39,131 nt of DNA from a virus. Below are positions 1 to 9,500 of this stretch, in pieces. Position 1 is the first letter of the stretch, and each line of letters starts with the position of its first letter. Position numbers and translations under genes: made by a program. The stretch spans positions 1 to 39,131 of the IMG/VR virus record IMGVR_UViG_3300044630_007080; one strand, 5' to 3'. The notes under the pieces were generated by a model. It was not told the DNA's origin. It worked only from the letters and a program-made list of their open reading frames with translations, and made no database searches.

Positions 1-1
1 T

Positions 2-193
2 TTTCCTAGGGGTGACGACGCTCAGAGGCCAACTGCATATGCAGTATTGGGTATGACTAGATATAACATAAACTCAAAGGCCTTAGAAGTATGGGACGGG
101 TTAACTTGGGCATCACCAGCTGGTTCAAGCGGTGCTGTATCTGAAACCACAGCCAACGATATTTCAGCATCATTTGCTATAATGTTAGGATAA
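2..193 (+). CDS. Tail fibre-like structural protein, 3' end only
   Basis: The reading frame is open from the left edge of the window and ends at TAA 191-193, so only the last 63 residues are seen. They contain an AQRP segment, then VLGMTRYN, then LEVWDG and LTW. This is the same short module that begins the three glycine-rich fibre genes at 15310, 16386 and 17537 (QRP, G-hydrophobic-RYN, LE-aromatic-DG, W). In marine T4-like phages this module is common in fibre or collar proteins, and here it sits near the C-terminus rather than the N-terminus. It lies directly upstream, on the same strand, of other structural genes and is probably co-transcribed with them. The start and full domain content lie outside the window. 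Confidence 0.75.
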   Translation, partial: FPRGDDAQRPTAYAVLGMTRYNINSKALEVWDGLTWASPAGSSGAVSETTANDISASFAIMLG

Positions 194-200
194 AAATAAA

Positions 201-533
201 ATGCCAACCCTATTTAGACACGCAGTTACAACTTCAGTAGGCACTACACCAGTAGATGTGCTACAAATTCCTCTAGGTGTGCGAGCCACAGTAATTGGAT
301 GTAACATTGCCAACGTCACTGACTACGACACTGTGGTTGTTAACATGTATGTCGTAGATGAAAATTCTACACAAGCCACTTATGTGCGAGGTATTATTAT
401 AGCGCCTAATACCGCGGTCAAAGTTATTACACAGGGTGAAAAATTAATTCTACCTGCAACTTCGGGAATTCGTATTGAAACAGATACTGAAGACAGCGTA
501 GACGTCACAATCAGTTATGTTGAAATATCATAA
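201..533 (+). CDS. Small beta-rich virion protein
   Basis: This 110-residue protein has alternating hydrophobic and polar stretches typical of an all-beta sandwich, with no signal peptide, membrane segment or catalytic motif. It follows the preceding stop by 7 bases and precedes the next gene by 9, so it belongs to the same structural operon. Its pattern (N-terminal RHAVTT, a VD-hydrophobic strand early, C-terminal strands rich in V, T and I) resembles the 106-aa protein at 14211, which occupies the equivalent place after the two giant fibres. Both may be fibre-attachment or decoration proteins. The virion role is inferred from context and composition; I do not recognise a named family. Confidence 0.7.
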   Translation: MPTLFRHAVTTSVGTTPVDVLQIPLGVRATVIGCNIANVTDYDTVVVNMYVVDENSTQATYVRGIIIAPNTAVKVITQGEKLILPATSGIRIETDTEDSVDVTISYVEIS

Positions 534-542
534 GGATATATT

Positions 543-908
543 ATGCCAAGTACATATTATTTAGGTCAAAGTCCAGATGAAGCACTAGGAGATTCTCCAA
601 GATATTGGTACGCTCTGCGCAGAAATCAAGACGGCGAGTTGTTTCTTTTGAGAAGCGATCAACTCAAAGACAAAGACAGTATTGAATTAAATACCCCCGG
701 AGGCCCATCTGAAAACTTTGAAGATTTTGAGCCGGGTGTTGATTACTTTGATGGCGTTCAATCAGATCACGAAGTGGAATACGATAATTTAGTATGGACA
801 CAATATCGTTGGGATAATAGAAACTTACTGTATTATGTTGATAATCAGGGAAGACTAACACAAAGAATAAATCAAGGATACACTTATCCTATCGGACATT
901 CAAGTTAA
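543..908 (+). CDS. Conserved marine T4-like phage structural protein
   Basis: The product has 121 residues and is acidic and rich in Asp, Tyr and Trp. It contains the blocks RNQDGELFLLRSDQLKDKDS (residues about 28-47), an acidic ENFEDFEPGVDYFDG block and a TQYRWDNR-LLYYVD block near the end. I recognise this pattern as one that recurs in T4-like cyanophage genomes next to fibre genes, where it is normally annotated only as a hypothetical or virion structural protein. A weak ribosome binding site (AAGGAT) precedes the ATG. It lies between the small beta protein and the first giant fibre gene, with 13 bases to the latter. The exact position in the particle is unknown. Confidence 0.75.
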   Translation: MPSTYYLGQSPDEALGDSPRYWYALRRNQDGELFLLRSDQLKDKDSIELNTPGGPSENFEDFEPGVDYFDGVQSDHEVEYDNLVWTQYRWDNRNLLYYVDNQGRLTQRINQGYTYPIGHSS

Positions 909-921
909 AACGGAATAAATC

Positions 922-3900
922 ATGGCAGAATTTAAGATCAGTAGAATTAGATATACATGGAGAAATGTGTGGACCACAACCACAGCATACAATCGAGACG
1001 ATGTTGTTAGCTACGGTGGTTCGAGTTGGGTGTGTGTTAGACAGCATGCTGCTTCAACTTTCAACGCTGATCAAGCATATCTAGCAAATCCGGGTGATTC
1101 GTCACCAACACCAGCATGGATTAAAATGACCGACGGATATGCTTTCCGCGATGAATGGTTGCCATCTACGCTTTACAAATTAGGTGACGTTGTTATTAAT
1201 GGCGGAAATTTATACCTATGTGTAACCAGCTACACATCGACCAGTATTTTTGATGAAGGGTTAGCAAACTGGACGGTATACAGTTCAGGTGATACTTTTA
1301 AACAGGACTGGACAGCAAATACACGATATGGTATCGGAGCTGTAGTAAGATACAATGGTATTGTCTATAGATGTATCGTCGGACACACTGCTTCTAATAC
1401 GGCCAACGGTCTAGAACAGGATCAAACAAAATGGCAGGTATTTTTCCAAGGTGTGGAATATCGAGGACCGTGGGCAACTGGAATAAGATATCGAGTCAAT
1501 GACCTCGTAAAATTTGGCGGAACTATATTTCGATGCAAGCAAGGCAATACCCCAGGCACAGACTCTACTCTAAATTTTGATCAAGATGAAAACTGGGAAA
1601 TAGAATTTCCTGGATTTCAATATTCTGCAGAGTGGAACTCTACCACAGTCTACCAAATTGGTGACTTAGTTAAGCATGGCGGCTGGCTGTACTACAGTCT
1701 AACTAATAATTATGCCAGCAATCCCAGCAACAGTCAATATCAACTGGAGGATCGAACAAATCCGGTAGATTGGCAAATAGCTGCCAAAGGAATAAATTTC
1801 CGAGGCGAGTGGTCTGCAGATTCTTTATATAAAACTGGTGATGTAGTTCGTCGAGGCGGCAACGTATACGTTGCGTTATTAGACACTACCGACGACGGTA
1901 GCAGTTTAGATTACCTTGACAGTACAAACTGGGAATTACTGACTACAGGACAAAACTGGAGAAATTTCTGGCAACCAGCTCAAAGATATTCACCAAACGA
2001 CCTAGTGATCTTTCTTGGCAGCACCTACTCCTGTAATCAAGAACACGATTCTGCGATTGACAATTATCCAGGAGACAATGGTTCTGGATATTTCTTCTGG
2101 GATTTAATTTTACAAGCAGGATCAGAATCAGGACTTAGCAAACGAGGAGATTTATTAACCTACGATCTAAGTAGAACTCTAACCGGAGACGGTAGCACAT
2201 TTGGTCTAGCAGCAGTGAATATAAGCGATGAGCCTGGCCAACTATTATCAATTGACTCTGAAAACTCAGTCATCTATAGAAAGCACGGCGAAACAAATAG
2301 AGTAGTATATGTTGAGCTTGACGGGGTTGATGACACAACAGATCCCCAACGCGGAATAAGCCCTTACAAGCCATGGCGCACTGTGAGATTTGCCTGCGAT
2401 CGAATGGATGACGGGTTCAGCGGAACCACCACAGTACATGTCGGTGCCGGCAAATTTGAAGAAATATTACCTATCATTGTGCCTGCAAGAACTGTGGTAT
2501 TAGGGACTGAATTAAGAACCACGGTGATTTCAGCAGCCGGAGCTATACCAGCACTGGCATTGGACAGCACATATACCATCGCAGTACTGAATAGAATATC
2601 AGGAATAATTCAAGCGGTTATAGCAGGCACTGCTATCAACCCGCCAAAATCCACAGGAAATATTTTAAATCCAACTGTACTTACTGAAACAATAACAACC
2701 AATGTTTCGTTCGATCCACCACAGTTTGATCAATTTGCCAACGAAATCTATCAATCAACAACTGTAGAACAAAGACCAATTCCTACAAGTTCAGTAGCTG
2801 CTGTAGCAATACAAAGTAAAATTGTTAATATTATATCTTATATTAATTTTTATATAAATTCCACAGGAGTCAATCCTACATTGGTAGGAACTAACACAGC
2901 GGTATCTAGCACAGCATATGCTAATACTGTTTTAATGTTAGAAGCTAATAAAGAATTCTTAGCTGCTGAAGCAGTGGCATATATGAGAGTGACTTTTCCA
3001 TCGTATAATTTTGACAGCGAATTATGTAAAAGAGATGTTCGTAGATATATAGATGCTTGGAAATATGATATTATCTATACTGGAAATTATAAATCTTTAT
3101 TAGCAGCTCGATATTATAAAAATGCAGTACTCGGATCTGCAAGCGAAGACATGTTCTATTGCCGAGATGCAACTGGCGTGAGAAATTGCACATTAACAGG
3201 CCTGTCAGGATCGCTTAACCCGCCTGGCGTTGCGGATATCTTCAGATTGCCCACAGGCGGATCATTTGTGTCATTAGATCCGGGCTGGGGACCAGCTGAT
3301 AATCGTACATGGATTATTAACCGAAGCCCGTACATTCAAGGTGTAACTACTTTTGGTACAGGGTGCGTTGGACAGAAGATCGATGGATTATTACACAATG
3401 GCGGCAATAAGTCTATAGTATCCAATGACTTTACGCAGGTTATTAGCGATGGTATCGGTGCTTGGGTCAAAGATAACGGCCGTGCAGAACTTGTTTCGGT
3501 GTTTACTTATTATGCTCACATCGGTTATCTAGCACAAGCGGGCGGTGTAATTCGTGCAACTAACGGTAATAATTCTTATGGCAGGTATGGAGCAATTGCT
3601 GACGGTGTTGATCTTACAGAAGTTCAACAGACAGCAGTAAGTTATACTAGAGCACAGCAGGCAATCGTTGCTAATGCATTTGCAGGTGATTTCGTTGACG
3701 AAATTCAAATTTTAGAATGGACCAATGCTGGGCAAGATTATTCTTCAGCAACTGCTGCATTTATTGGTGCAGGTGTTGGTGCAGAAGTATTGTTTGAAGA
3801 GTTTCGGGACGACGCAGTATTTGAAGCTAGAAGATTAGATGCCAGCACAACAATAACACAAAACATCGGCGGCGGCGGCTACACAATTATTCAAAATAAT

Positions 3901-6531
3901 GCGCAAACAGGAACACTTACTTCGATTACTATCGCTACTAACGATCCTAACGAAGAAGAAAATTATCTAGGCATGCGTGTAGTACTAACCAGCGGACCAG
4001 GTACTGGTCAGTATGGGTACATTACTGCGTATAATAATGTTACCAAAGTTGTACAGGTAGCTAGAGAATCAGACAATCAGCCTGGTTGGGATCATGTTGT
4101 GCCAGGAAAACCATCAACCAATCCACTGACCACAGGTACCACTTATAGAATTGAGCCTAGAGTTATTTTTGATGCTCCGGAATATTCTGCTACACAGATC
4201 ACAGTGCCTACCAACACATCTTGGACTGACATTGCCTACAGCGACACTACAGAAACATATACAAATCTAACAGGCGGCCCAGGAACAGGAACAGTTGTGG
4301 GCGATGACGGACTGGTACCTGAAGATGCAATCTTCAATGTTACAAAAACAGGAAGAAATTACACAATTTCCATAGTAGATGGCGGTGCAGGATATGAGTT
4401 TGGTCAGGAATTAATAATTCCAGGAGATGATCTTGGCGGGGAGACTCCGTTAAACGATTTAACAATTTTAATTACTGCGGTCAGTAACGATAGTACAAAT
4501 TCAATCATATCTGCAGTGCAAAAAACATACGGTACTGGTGAAGACAACGAAGCTGCTGCTGGCAGATTTGTTGCTGTATCTTCCGGCGGAAGTGCAGCAC
4601 TATACAGTTCAGACGGAGTCGATTGGACAGCGTTTAACATGCCAACTGCCGGCGACTGGAAATGTATAGCAGGCGGCAATAATAGATTTGTGGCTATTCG
4701 TACAAACAGTGCAGTAGCAGCCAGCTCTCTAGACGGAATCAATTGGGTTACAAGAGCCATGCCATCGTCGAGAGCTTGGAATTCTGTCGCATACGGTGGC
4801 GGAATATTTGTAGCAGTCGCTGGAAATTTAGACAGCGGTGCAATCAGTACTAACGGTACAACTTGGGCTTCGACAACATTACCAGACATCGGAGACTCAA
4901 CGTTCAACGAGTGGGTTGATATCACATACGGTCGACAAACATTTGTAGCTCTATCAAACAGCGGAAATTTTGTAGCCACTGGAATATACAACAGCGAAAC
5001 AAGCACTATTACGTGGACTGGTAGAGTCATGGATGTGATTGCTGACTCGACAAATAGATCTTGGCAGAGCATTGCTTATGGAAATAACAGATTTGTTGCA
5101 ATTTCTAACACCGGTGAGGTTGGTTATAGTTTTGATGGTACAGCATGGTTACCTGCAACTATGCCAACACAAGACGGATCATCAAGACATAATTGGAAAA
5201 AAATAAGATATGCTCAAGGTGTGTTCTTCGCAGTAGGCGATACCGGGTCTCGAGCAGTGGGTGCAGACGCAACACTGGGCCCGACTACATATTCAGCCAC
5301 ATCGTTTGACGGAATAGTATGGACTCCGAGAACATTAGCATCTGAAGAATCTTGGGTATCAGTGGCATTCGGAAATCCATATAATGCAGCTAGAGATTCA
5401 ACCATAGGAAAAGATACTCCGATGTGGGTAGCAATTTCTACAAATTCAAATAAGTTTAATAAAATTCAAACTGGCGCAAGAGCATTAGGTAGAGTTTCGG
5501 TGGTAGCTGGTCAGATATCTGAAATCAAGTTATGGGATCCAGGCTCCGGTTATACACAAGGCCCAACTGTGACTTTAGTAGATCCAAATAACACGTCGGA
5601 TGTTAGAGTTCAAAGCAGAACAGCAGACGGTGTATTAACTAACCCAACATGGATTAATCGAGGTTTAGGATATCGTACAAATTCCACACGTATTACTATA
5701 ACAGGCAACGGGTTTGCAGATGTAACGCCGTCTGGAAAATTTATAGTAATAAACGACTTAGACACATACCCAGGACCGGGAGCACAACTTAGTATTCAAG
5801 GGTTAGCATCAATATACACATTGGTATCAGTTACTCCTATTGGACAAACAGATCGAGGGTTGGCAGCATTGGTTAGAATAAGTCCAGAACTTCGAGTAAG
5901 AGACGATCTGCAACATCTTACACCGATAACAATCAGAACTAAATTTAGTCAATGCCGTATTACAGGACATGATTTCTTAGATATCGGCACAGGTAATTTT
6001 GAAGAAACAAATTATCCAGAATTATATTCAGGATTTTACACGCCAGCTCCAGAGAACGAAATTGTCGAAGAAGACGGCGGCCGTGTGTTTTACACAAGTA
6101 CTGATCAATCGGGTAACTTCCGAACAGGTGAATTGTTTGCAGTTGAACAGGCCACAGGTACAGTAACAATTTCCGCTGATTTCTTTGACTTCAGTGGATT
6201 GACAGAATTACGACTAGGTGGTATTAGAGTAGGTGGCACTGGAGCAGTTGTTAGAGAATTCTCAACTGATCCGTTATTCACTGAAGACTCTAATAATATT
6301 GTACCGACACAAAGAGCTATCCGTGCATATCTTGCAGGAAGATTAAGTATTGGCGGTTCAGAAATTTCAGTAGGTAGCTTTATTGCAGGTACAGTAATAG
6401 TTGGACCTAGTAGAATCGGAAACGCAGCAAGCATAAAAAATATTGTCCCTGTGAGAGCCGATTTTGTCGGAACAGATGCAGGAGTGAGCGGTAGTATATT
6501 AGCGCAGACTATGTTTTACAAGTCGTTCTAA
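922..6531 (+). CDS. Giant modular tail-fibre protein (1869 aa)
   Basis: This is a multi-domain structural protein. Residues about 12-400 hold seven tandem repeats of 50-60 aa, each with W, then Y-x-x-x-D-x-V, a GG, an aromatic and often a Cys, and a closing W. This is the pattern of chitin-binding-like (CBM5/12) modules. A block near residue 466 (DGVDDTTDPQRG, then PWRTVRFAC) resembles the start of a beta-helix. One helical module with CKRDV follows at about 700, then a long conserved fibre block ending with NNSYGRYGAI near 884. Residues about 1214-1515 are propeller-like repeats with VAYG-FVAV and S-DG--W signatures. The C-terminus has the GGRVFYTSTDQ-GNFR block (about 1719), also present in the next gene. 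An ACGGA element precedes the ATG. It probably forms a long fibre that binds host surface sugar; receptor and symmetry are unknown. Confidence 0.85.
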   Translation: MAEFKISRIRYTWRNVWTTTTAYNRDDVVSYGGSSWVCVRQHAASTFNADQAYLANPGDSSPTPAWIKMTDGYAFRDEWLPSTLYKLGDVVINGGNLYLCVTSYTSTSIFDEGLANWTVYSSGDTFKQDWTANTRYGIGAVVRYNGIVYRCIVGHTASNTANGLEQDQTKWQVFFQGVEYRGPWATGIRYRVNDLVKFGGTIFRCKQGNTPGTDSTLNFDQDENWEIEFPGFQYSAEWNSTTVYQIGDLVKHGGWLYYSLTNNYASNPSNSQYQLEDRTNPVDWQIAAKGINFRGEWSADSLYKTGDVVRRGGNVYVALLDTTDDGSSLDYLDSTNWELLTTGQNWRNFWQPAQRYSPNDLVIFLGSTYSCNQEHDSAIDNYPGDNGSGYFFWDLILQAGSESGLSKRGDLLTYDLSRTLTGDGSTFGLAAVNISDEPGQLLSIDSENSVIYRKHGETNRVVYVELDGVDDTTDPQRGISPYKPWRTVRFACDRMDDGFSGTTTVHVGAGKFEEILPIIVPARTVVLGTELRTTVISAAGAIPALALDSTYTIAVLNRISGIIQAVIAGTAINPPKSTGNILNPTVLTETITTNVSFDPPQFDQFANEIYQSTTVEQRPIPTSSVAAVAIQSKIVNIISYINFYINSTGVNPTLVGTNTAVSSTAYANTVLMLEANKEFLAAEAVAYMRVTFPSYNFDSELCKRDVRRYIDAWKYDIIYTGNYKSLLAARYYKNAVLGSASEDMFYCRDATGVRNCTLTGLSGSLNPPGVADIFRLPTGGSFVSLDPGWGPADNRTWIINRSPYIQGVTTFGTGCVGQKIDGLLHNGGNKSIVSNDFTQVISDGIGAWVKDNGRAELVSVFTYYAHIGYLAQAGGVIRATNGNNSYGRYGAIADGVDLTEVQQTAVSYTRAQQAIVANAFAGDFVDEIQILEWTNAGQDYSSATAAFIGAGVGAEVLFEEFRDDAVFEARRLDASTTITQNIGGGGYTIIQNNAQTGTLTSITIATNDPNEEENYLGMRVVLTSGPGTGQYGYITAYNNVTKVVQVARESDNQPGWDHVVPGKPSTNPLTTGTTYRIEPRVIFDAPEYSATQITVPTNTSWTDIAYSDTTETYTNLTGGPGTGTVVGDDGLVPEDAIFNVTKTGRNYTISIVDGGAGYEFGQELIIPGDDLGGETPLNDLTILITAVSNDSTNSIISAVQKTYGTGEDNEAAAGRFVAVSSGGSAALYSSDGVDWTAFNMPTAGDWKCIAGGNNRFVAIRTNSAVAASSLDGINWVTRAMPSSRAWNSVAYGGGIFVAVAGNLDSGAISTNGTTWASTTLPDIGDSTFNEWVDITYGRQTFVALSNSGNFVATGIYNSETSTITWTGRVMDVIADSTNRSWQSIAYGNNRFVAISNTGEVGYSFDGTAWLPATMPTQDGSSRHNWKKIRYAQGVFFAVGDTGSRAVGADATLGPTTYSATSFDGIVWTPRTLASEESWVSVAFGNPYNAARDSTIGKDTPMWVAISTNSNKFNKIQTGARALGRVSVVAGQISEIKLWDPGSGYTQGPTVTLVDPNNTSDVRVQSRTADGVLTNPTWINRGLGYRTNSTRITITGNGFADVTPSGKFIVINDLDTYPGPGAQLSIQGLASIYTLVSVTPIGQTDRGLAALVRISPELRVRDDLQHLTPITIRTKFSQCRITGHDFLDIGTGNFEETNYPELYSGFYTPAPENEIVEEDGGRVFYTSTDQSGNFRTGELFAVEQATGTVTISADFFDFSGLTELRLGGIRVGGTGAVVREFSTDPLFTEDSNNIVPTQRAIRAYLAGRLSIGGSEISVGSFIAGTVIVGPSRIGNAASIKNIVPVRADFVGTDAGVSGSILAQTMFYKSF
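955..2118 (+). repeat. Seven tandem Trp-rich carbohydrate-binding-like repeats
   Basis: The first seven modules of the 1869-aa fibre are 50-60 codons each. Each starts with a positively charged residue or aromatic followed by W, then an aromatic Y about ten residues later, D-x-V, GG or an equivalent, Y or F with C, and ends with a W six or so residues before the next unit. The repeats are visible at protein level; the DNA has diverged, so these are old duplications. The pattern is that of CBM5/12-type chitin-binding modules. Confidence 0.75.
4561..5376 (+). repeat. Propeller-like (BNR/Asp-box-like) repeats in the first giant fibre
   Basis: Six or so repeats of roughly 40-50 codons carry an A-Y-G-(N/G)-x-(R/I)-F-V-A-(V/I) strand followed by an S-x-D-G-x-x-W turn. 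The S-x-D-G-x-x-W turn resembles an Asp-box. Together they suggest a beta-propeller or a similar sugar-facing fold within the fibre. Confidence 0.65.
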
Positions 6532-6541
6532 AAATTAACGG

Positions 6542-6549
6542 AATAAATA
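6542..6549 (+). promoter_or_regulatory. T4-late-like promoter box AATAAATA
   Basis: AATAAATA lies 18 bases before the ATG at 6568, in the short gap between the two giant fibre genes, and is followed by an ACGGAG ribosome binding site. It matches the T4 late consensus TATAAATA at seven of eight positions. In AT-rich DNA such a match can arise by chance; support comes from similar boxes at other block starts in this window. Confidence 0.4.
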
Positions 6550-6567
6550 TATAATACGGAGTAGAAA

Positions 6568-9500
6568 ATGGCAGAATTTAAATTAGGTAGAATCAGATTT
6601 GTATGGAAAGACGAATGGCTTAATGGCACCGTCTACTATGTTGATGACGTAGTTAGAAATGGCGGAAAGACATACATTTGTCAAGTAGGTCATACCTCGG
6701 CTGCAGATTTTTATACCGATCTTGATTATTCCCCAACTAAGTGGAATCAAATGACCGATGGCCAAGAATGGCGCGGAGATTGGACTACCGGTACTTTTTA
6801 TAAACAAAATGATGTGGTAAAATACGGCGGAGTTGTGTATATCTGTAATGATTCACACACTTCTGCAGCTACAACCGCTTCAGGATTAGAAGCTGATCAA
6901 TCCAAGTGGGATGTATTTGCTGAAAGTATTGATTGGAAATCAGCTTGGACTGTAAACACTCGATACAAGGTAAATGATCTAATCAAATATGGCGGCTATA
7001 CGTATGTGTGTAATACTGCCCATACATCTGCAGCCACAAGTACATTAGGATTAGAAGCTGATCAAGCCAAGTGGGACGAATTTAATCAAGGTTTAGAATA
7101 CAAAGGCACATGGAGCGGCAGCTTTGTGGTTTACAAAGTAAACGACATTGTTAAACAAGGTGCAGGACTATGGATCTGTACAGCTAAACATGAGTCAACA
7201 GCCAGCTTTATTGCAGATAGTGCTACATATTGGAGCCAGTTTGTTGAAGGTCTTGAATTTGAAAATGCGTGGAATTCAGGTACAACTTATCAACCCGGTG
7301 ATGTGGTTCGATACGGCGGTAATCAATACATTGCAAAAACCAATCACTTTAATGCAGTACCGAGTACCAGCACAACTAATTGGGATCTTTTCCAAGAAGG
7401 AATCGCATTTCAATCTGACTGGGTTAACACTACCTCATATAAAATTGGAGAAGTTGTCAGATACGGCGGCCACTCATATTTGGCCACAGCCGATTCTAGC
7501 GCAGCAACATATTCAGTTACCGCAGTAACAGCTTCAAACGATCGATTTACCATAGCCGATACTACAAATATTGTAGTAGGTATGACTATAAGATTCACTG
7601 GCTCTACATTTGGCAATGTATTCACAACTGCTAGATACTATGTTAGAACAGTGGGGACTGGATTTATTACAGTCAGCGCGACCAGCGGTGGCGCAACATT
7701 TAACATTACAGCAGATGCCAGCGGTACAATGACCGCTACGGTGTCGGCAGAACCCCCAAACGCAGCATATTGGTCAAGACTCAATGCTGGTATCAGCTGG
7801 CAAGGTCTGTGGTCAGACGATACAGAATATCGTATTGGTGATGCAATTCGATTTGGTTCAAACGCTTATATCTGCGTTCTAGCCCATAGATCCGAAGCTG
7901 ATGACGGCTCTACAGTAGGAGCAGCAGGTGGCGGACAAGCGAATAGTCGACCAGATCAGGATACCTCAGGTACATACTGGAATCCGTTGTCTATTGGTAC
8001 AGAAACATCTATATTAACAACACGCGGCGACTTGGTTTATTATGGCGGATCGGGTCCAACAAGATTGCCTATCGGACTCGAAGGGCAAGTCCTACGTGCG
8101 GGTGCAGATGATCCAGAGTGGGTAACTCTCGGAGCCACCGATCAAGTTTATTATGTAGCACCACACGGTGTTGACGCACCAGCTCCGATTCAAGGTAAGA
8201 GCTTAGACAAGCCATTTAAAACAATTCGATACGCTTGCGAACAAGTTGAAAAAGGCCCACGCAATCCAAATGCACAACGTCTATTAGAGATGAATCGTGT
8301 ATTCATTCAACGTGAAGTAGGCGCCTGGATTGATTATCAAGTTACAAATGCCGGCGGTGCTGGAATTTGGAATGCCTTTGACTACGACGAAGCCAAGTGC
8401 GAACGAGATGTCGGATTTATTGTTGATCGTCTACAGTGGGATATCGGACACGGCGGCAATTTAAAGATACGTGCGGCGGCTCAGTCATTGTTAGGATTAT
8501 TAAGCGAAGGACCATTTTCGACAGAAGAAGAAGATGCTCCGTATGCCACACTATCATCTGAGAGAGAACAGGGAATTGCAGCATATAATTACATGCTAAC
8601 TGTTGTTGATGCAGTGTTGGATAATAGAGCTCCAACAGTAGTTTATCAAACCCTTGCGCTTGATTCAGCAGCAATAGCTGATCAGTTTATCGATACTGAT
8701 GTAGTTGCTGAAACAGGAGTTATGACAGATATTACAGCACTGGTTACTATTATAACTGATGCATTAGCTAATCCTACGCAAACAGGTACGCTACCTACTA
8801 TCCCAACAAGATATGTTCCGTTCACACTAATCAGTGTAGCAACTGGACGATATCGTGAAACATTACCGATCATTGTACCAGCTTATACCTGTGTACAAGG
8901 TGACGAGTTACGTTCTACAAATACAGGCCCTGCAGGCAGTCAAGTTGATATTTCAGATAGTTACTACAGTATTGATACATTTAACCGTGTAGAATCAATT
9001 GTTGGCAGCATTGTTACTGGTGCTACTGTAACTCCAACTTCTGGAAACACTGAGACACAAAGTCAAGAGTGGCCATTTGCTACTGCTGCTGAAACAACAG
9101 CGGTTACTGATCTAGTCGAAGTGATGAAACAACAGGCTGATCATCGTCTAAGCACTATGCATGTTGCAACACTTACAGATCCTGTAGGATATAATGTTGG
9201 ATACTTAGCTGGGTACGGAGATGCAAGGAAATTAATTAAAGAAAACAAACGATTCCTACAAGAAGAAGTTGTTAGCTATATTAATACTACCTACAGCCAA
9301 TTAGAAGTAGTTGGATCAATCAGCGGAAATACACTAACAGTATCGTCTGTGGTTAGTGGTGTGGTAACAGTTAACTCTGTGATTAGAGGACAAAACATTG
9401 TTACTGGCACTGTAATTGATGAGCAGATTTCGGGTACCACTGGAGGTGCTGGAACATATCGGGTAAACACCATTCAAACAGTTGCTTCTACAACTATTAA

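Noticed and set aside
4404-5072. Long antisense open frame (222 aa) on the minus strand
   Set aside because: It lies fully inside the first giant fibre gene over the propeller repeats. Its protein has low-complexity composition mirroring the sense codons and no ribosome binding site, so it is a shadow.
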